A DNA stretch of 64,000 bases. Source: Arabidopsis thaliana. Lineage: Eukaryota > Streptophyta > Magnoliopsida > Brassicales > Brassicaceae. The stretch lies in NCBI RefSeq assembly GCF_000001735.4, contig NC_003070.9:27885971-27949970 (forward strand), read 5' to 3'. The notes beneath the pieces were generated by a model. It worked only from the letters and a program-made list of their open reading frames with translations. It ran no database searches and had not been told where the DNA came from. Positions 60,501 to 64,000 of the stretch are shown here, piece after piece (positions within the stretch are counted from its first letter, which is position 1; every line of letters begins with the position of its first letter). A program made the position numbers and the translations under genes.

Positions 60501-61139
60501 TCCAGTTTGATAATGTTGGGATGATTAAGTCTTCTAAGTATCAAAATCTCTCTTGCCATAAACTTAACACTCTCCGGCTCAAAATTATCAAACCTCACCT
60601 TCTTCAATGCCACAATCCTCCCAGTTTCAGTCTCCACCGCACGAAACACATTGCTATAAGTACCTTGTCCAATCTACAGAAACCAAATCTAAACTAAATT
60701 TCACAAATTCTTCTTCTAAACAACATTCACATAACACACAAAGAATTATCAAATTTCGAACCTTTTCGAGTTTTTCGAACGCATCGGATCGAAGTGGGAC
60801 CCAACCATGGATAGCTTCACCAGCAACGTTGCTCAACCACGCAGGCCAACCAGCAGCGACTTGCTCAGCTTCAAGGTATCTACTAACATTACCGAGTCGA
60901 AAACTAAGCGAGTCACTAGCACGTCCTGACTCACTCCCTAACTCGCTACCGCTCTTCTGACTCCTCCTCTTCCCGCTCCTACTCCTCCACGACACGAGCT
61001 TCTTCAACGTCGGCCGAGGCGGATCCTCCACCACAATCCGACCCGATCCAGAACACTCATTTTCATTATCCTTGAAGACGCCTGAGTGATCGATCGCAGG
61101 CGTCACAGAGACCGTCTGCTTCGAGCTAACGCAACCCAT
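57565..61139 (-). CDS. CDK-like Ser/Thr kinase with N-myristoylation site
   Basis: Nine exons on the - strand: 61139-60762, 60673-60389, 60291-59968, 59845-59618, 59487-59390, 59185-59101, 58996-58466, 57943-57820, 57584-57565, giving 690 aa. The final exon codes for only six residues. It starts MGCVSSK, a good N-myristoylation and S-acylation signal, so plasma-membrane anchoring is likely. The kinase domain (about 127-410) has GQGTYSNV, ALKKV, HRDIKGSNLLL, DFGLA and WYRPPELLLG, as in the CDKC/CRK-type plant CDK-like kinases. Catalytic Lys and Asp are present. The C-terminal 280 residues are basic and Ser-rich without a known domain. Substrate unknown. The exon phases all agree. Confidence 0.9.
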
Positions 61140-62317
61140 TTTTAACAGAATTCCGATTAGTTCGTAACTTCACAACCACCACAAGTGACTAGCTGATTTC
61201 GTATCCGTATATTCCGGCGCCGTCACGATAAGATCCGTCGCCGTAATTCGGATCCGGAACCAAAGTGAATCTCCTGAAAACTTGAGAGGTTTCGTATATA
61301 TTTTTATAATGAAGGTTCAGAAGAGAATGTTTTAGGCTCTTCACTTTTTTATCAGAAGAAGACGGTACATTACTTCAAAAAGAAAACATGCATTTATTAG
61401 TCTGGTCCAAAAAAACGAATCTACACCTTCCAAAATTTTGAAACCTATTTTAGCAAATAGTTAATGACAGCTTTTTTGTTGAAATAAAGAATTGACTATA
61501 CAAATGTGGTAGAACAGAATTCAAAGCGTGTTGGAAAATAAAATAAAAAAGGAAATTGATTTTTGGTTGTATGTATTAAGTTTTGGTCTCTAGTACAGTA
61601 CAAGTGAATGGGCTATTGATTTTATTAATTGTACGAAGATGACTTGAAATGATTTATCCATAAGCACTAAGTAGTGCTAATGAGATTAGAAAAAGCTAAA
61701 ACTATGATTAAATTTCATAAGATAAGTCAAAACCAAAATTCATTACAGACATAGAATAATTGCAAAGAGAAAACTCACTTGTGTCTCTAATGCTTTGCCA
61801 GCTCTTAGCCTATGATGACTACTACTACTGATATTTTTCATAATATATCTGTTTCTCAACTTTCAAAAGCACTAATTATGATTTAAGGTGCTTATATTGC
61901 TAACAAACTGAATTCCTATCAGTCAATTTTATTTATTTTTCTCTCTAAAAAAGACGAAACCAGAAAAGAAAATAGATCAGTAACTGCCATATGGAGAATA
62001 CACAAAAGACAAAATAAGAAACAAATATATATATTCGTGAAATGCATCATTCATCTAAATCATTCGTATATTCTGTAAATAGTTTTTTAGTTGAATTGTC
62101 AGGGAGCCTAAAATCCATCATCATTAGTATATATTCTCTCAAGAATTTATTTGAGCTTAACATGTGTATGTATTTAGAGTCAATAAGATATAGTCTCGTA
62201 CGGTTCAACGACACCCATTTAAAGTTTCCGGACTAAACCTCTGAAAGACCAAAACAATGTAGGGACAACTTAAGAAACAAGGACAGAACTTTGTCTTACG
62301 GCAAGAGTTGAATGAAA
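61140..62317. other. Kinase promoter and DPMS2 3' flank
   Basis: The first ~160 bases are the GC-richer 5' leader of the kinase gene; the rest is AT-rich promoter and spacer. A 64-codon frame at 62042-62236 has no recognisable protein and I do not call it. The DPMS2 3' UTR should be at the right end. Confidence 0.5.
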
Positions 62318-62684
62318 TTAAGCCTTCTTCTTTTTGGATTTGAGCATGACCATGCCGATGAATACGGAAATGAGAGAGAGAAGAGCTATGCCGGCAAAGA
62401 CAGGTACGAGAATGGCATAGTCTTGGGGTAAGAAGTACTTGTGGATGAAGTGATCACTATCTACAAATGGCTGTACAAAACGAAAATTCTATTATGTCAG
62501 CTTTTTCCTAGTAATATCCTAAACATTAGATGACATTGGTACATCAAACTGACAATGTCTTTTTAAGGAACTTGGGGGAGATGTTGTCACTTACCAGGAT
62601 GATGACCCAAAAAGTATAGTACGTGAATATGGACAAGCTGATTGAAGATAGTAGAAGCCCGACTGCTCGATCCGCTAATTCCAT
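62318..62684 (-). CDS. DPMS2: Dolichol-phosphate mannosyltransferase subunit 2 (DPM2)
   Basis: Two exons on the - strand, 62684-62595 and 62470-62318, giving 80 aa, the usual DPM2 length. It starts MELADRAVGLLLSS and has two membrane helices (about residues 8-29 and 49-72). Between them is a conserved loop with DSDHFIHKYFLPQDYA, and the C-terminus SKKKKA suits an ER membrane protein. DPM2 stabilises the catalytic subunit DPM1 at the ER, for dolichol-phosphate-mannose used in N-glycans and GPI anchors. Each exon is too short to be conspicuous; the call rests on the spliced reading. An untranslated leader exon probably ends at an acceptor at about 62701. Confidence 0.93.
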
Positions 62685-63051
62685 TTTGTCAAGTTCAAAA
62701 CCTGCAGCACCGCAAATCAATTGTGAGAAAAAAATCAGAAAAATTCAAGAAGCTAAGCATTGGAAGATACAGTCAAAAGTGAAGGAAGTTATATTGTGAA
62801 TGTCAATGAGACCATTTCACCTAGACTTTTCCCATTAGACCAGCTAATGCCATGGTTTTATGTTCTGAGGGTATGCAAACTGTGCTACTGCACAAGGCCT
62901 CTAGAAATTAAAACATTTGAAGAACGATAATCACCGGACATATGATTTGCTAGACATCAGATACACAAAGCTCAACAACTGCCTAAAACGAATCAGAGTT
63001 GACCTAGGAAGAATCAAACACTTGCAAGACTCTTGTCGTGGAGAGTAGTAA
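62685..63051. other. DPMS2 upstream region and nMAT4 3' flank
   Basis: A DPMS2 leader acceptor (CTGCAG on the - strand) is at about 62701-62706. The remainder should be promoter, leader intron and the nMAT4 3' UTR. Nothing else seen. Confidence 0.5.
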
Positions 63052-64000
63052 TCATCTCCAGGCTCCAAAATCAACAGCTTGAAGTGATATTTGACCTATA
63101 TACAGATCTTTGAGGTGTTGCTTACACAGCCCTATTCTCCTTCCATTTAAGCTAGAAGGAATACAAACAGAAAATCCAGTTTTCCAACCTGGAAACTTCT
63201 GTCTCTCCATTGCATGTAAAGTATAAACAGCAGGTGCAGCCATCGAACAACCAATTACGAAGCAATTGCAAGGCCTTGATTCGCTCACTAATCGAGCTAA
63301 AGACAATAAACACAAACCACTATTGGAAAGGCCGTATGTTAGATGTTCATCCCTGTCAAAAGCAGGAGAATCTAGTTTCTCATGTTGTATTTCCTGTTCT
63401 ATATCTTCAGCAGAGGGAATAGTGCTCAGTTCCAAATCAAGGCGTTTCTCTATTTCATTTTCATGTATTCGATATTTTGCTGCCAAAGTACGGATGCATG
63501 ACATTCTGATCTGATTATCAATAAGAGCCTTTATCTCATCAAAATTACTACAGCCTTCATACCAAATCACCCATCGCCGAACAAGTCCTGAATACCAATC
63601 AATTATTTGGGCAGTATCTAGCAAAATAAGCATAGAATTTGAACGAGCATAACCCTTGGCTGTTATTAATCCGTAGCGATAAAGACGCCTTCCTATAGCA
63701 TTAGTCGGAGCGACAACATCACCAAAGAAAACAGGTCTATCATGAGATTGTGGACATGGCAAAAGCGCTTCCAGATTAGCCGTCTCTGATGAAACATATG
63801 CCGCAGCAGCGTTTTGGAACTTGTAAAACGCATCTCTTAGTTCTTGAGGAACAGTAGGTTCTACAACATGCTTGGACAAGACAAACTCCTCGCTTCTATC
63901 TGCAGAGGTTCTTAGCACGTCCTCCATCCATATTCTAAGCAAGATCTTATACCAATGATCTGTTTCCATGCCTGCCTTTCTGTGGCAAGATATTTGACTC
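63052..64000 (-). CDS. nMAT4: Nuclear-encoded group II intron maturase, C-terminal part
   Basis: The frame is open from the window edge to a stop at 63052-63054, so only about the last 315 residues are visible and the start lies outside. The visible part looks like maturase domain X and C-terminal sequence: WYKILLRIWMEDVL, GRRLYRYGLI, LLDTAQIIDWYSGLVRRWV and ending GQISLQAVDFGAWR. Nuclear maturases are imported into mitochondria and splice organellar group II introns. I recall nMAT4 at this position as needed for nad1 introns. No intron seen in the visible part. Confidence 0.85.
   Translation of the reverse strand, partial: SQISCHRKAGMETDHWYKILLRIWMEDVLRTSADRSEEFVLSKHVVEPTVPQELRDAFYKFQNAAAAYVSSETANLEALLPCPQSHDRPVFFGDVVAPTNAIGRRLYRYGLITAKGYARSNSMLILLDTAQIIDWYSGLVRRWVIWYEGCSNFDEIKALIDNQIRMSCIRTLAAKYRIHENEIEKRLDLELSTIPSAEDIEQEIQHEKLDSPAFDRDEHLTYGLSNSGLCLLSLARLVSESRPCNCFVIGCSMAAPAVYTLHAMERQKFPGWKTGFSVCIPSSLNGRRIGLCKQHLKDLYIGQISLQAVDFGAWR

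Noticed and set aside
62042..62236. 64-codon frame downstream of DPMS2
   Set aside because: AT-rich intergenic sequence with no motif; the length is expected by chance.

Overview
This window is nuclear plant DNA. Genes carry many short AT-rich GT-AG introns, and the gene order matches my memory of Arabidopsis thaliana chromosome 1, about At1g74160 to At1g74350. That assignment comes from recognising the proteins, not from a search. Exon models were built by hand from splice sites and reading frame; several give the lengths I recall for the Arabidopsis proteins (PUR4 1407 aa, HSP101 911 aa, eL33 112 aa, DPMS2 80 aa).

Layout. 1-5181: a TRM/LONGIFOLIA-family gene (TRM4), + strand. 5585-23221: a cluster of four receptor-like proteins (LRR ectodomain, one membrane span, no kinase), all on the - strand: RLP13, RLP14, RLP15 and a decayed RLP16. 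Between them lie a probable solo LTR and a chimeric scar made of pieces of the two genes that flank the cluster. 24426-30887: a secreted glycerophosphodiester phosphodiesterase (GDPD5), an unknown plant protein, and the glycine-rich RRM protein GR-RBP5/ORRM4. 31467-43496: a mitochondrial carrier, a JJJ1-type DnaJ/zinc-finger protein, the purine enzyme PUR4, and ribosomal protein eL33. 43788-50504: three tandem alpha/beta-hydrolases. The middle one is split by a 1064-bp non-autonomous hAT element and carries a Copia-like LTR fragment at its 3' end. 50745-64000: HSP101, choline kinase CEK2, a myristoylated CDK-like kinase, DPMS2, and the C-terminal part of the nuclear-encoded maturase nMAT4, which runs off the window.

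The genes are a chromosomal neighbourhood, not a pathway. Two tandem families (RLPs and hydrolases) show birth, decay, gene conversion and transposon damage, while the other loci are conserved housekeeping or stress genes. Housekeeping genes carry telo-box and site II promoter motifs, and HSP101 has a multi-unit heat-shock element just upstream of a TATA-like sequence. I found no convincing undescribed biological system. The most interesting material is structural: the chimeric duplication scar at 16.1-16.5 kb, the exon-1/last-exon fusion in RLP16, the stop-loss extension of RLP13, the non-GT splice donors shared among the RLPs, and the precise hAT insertion in the hydrolase.
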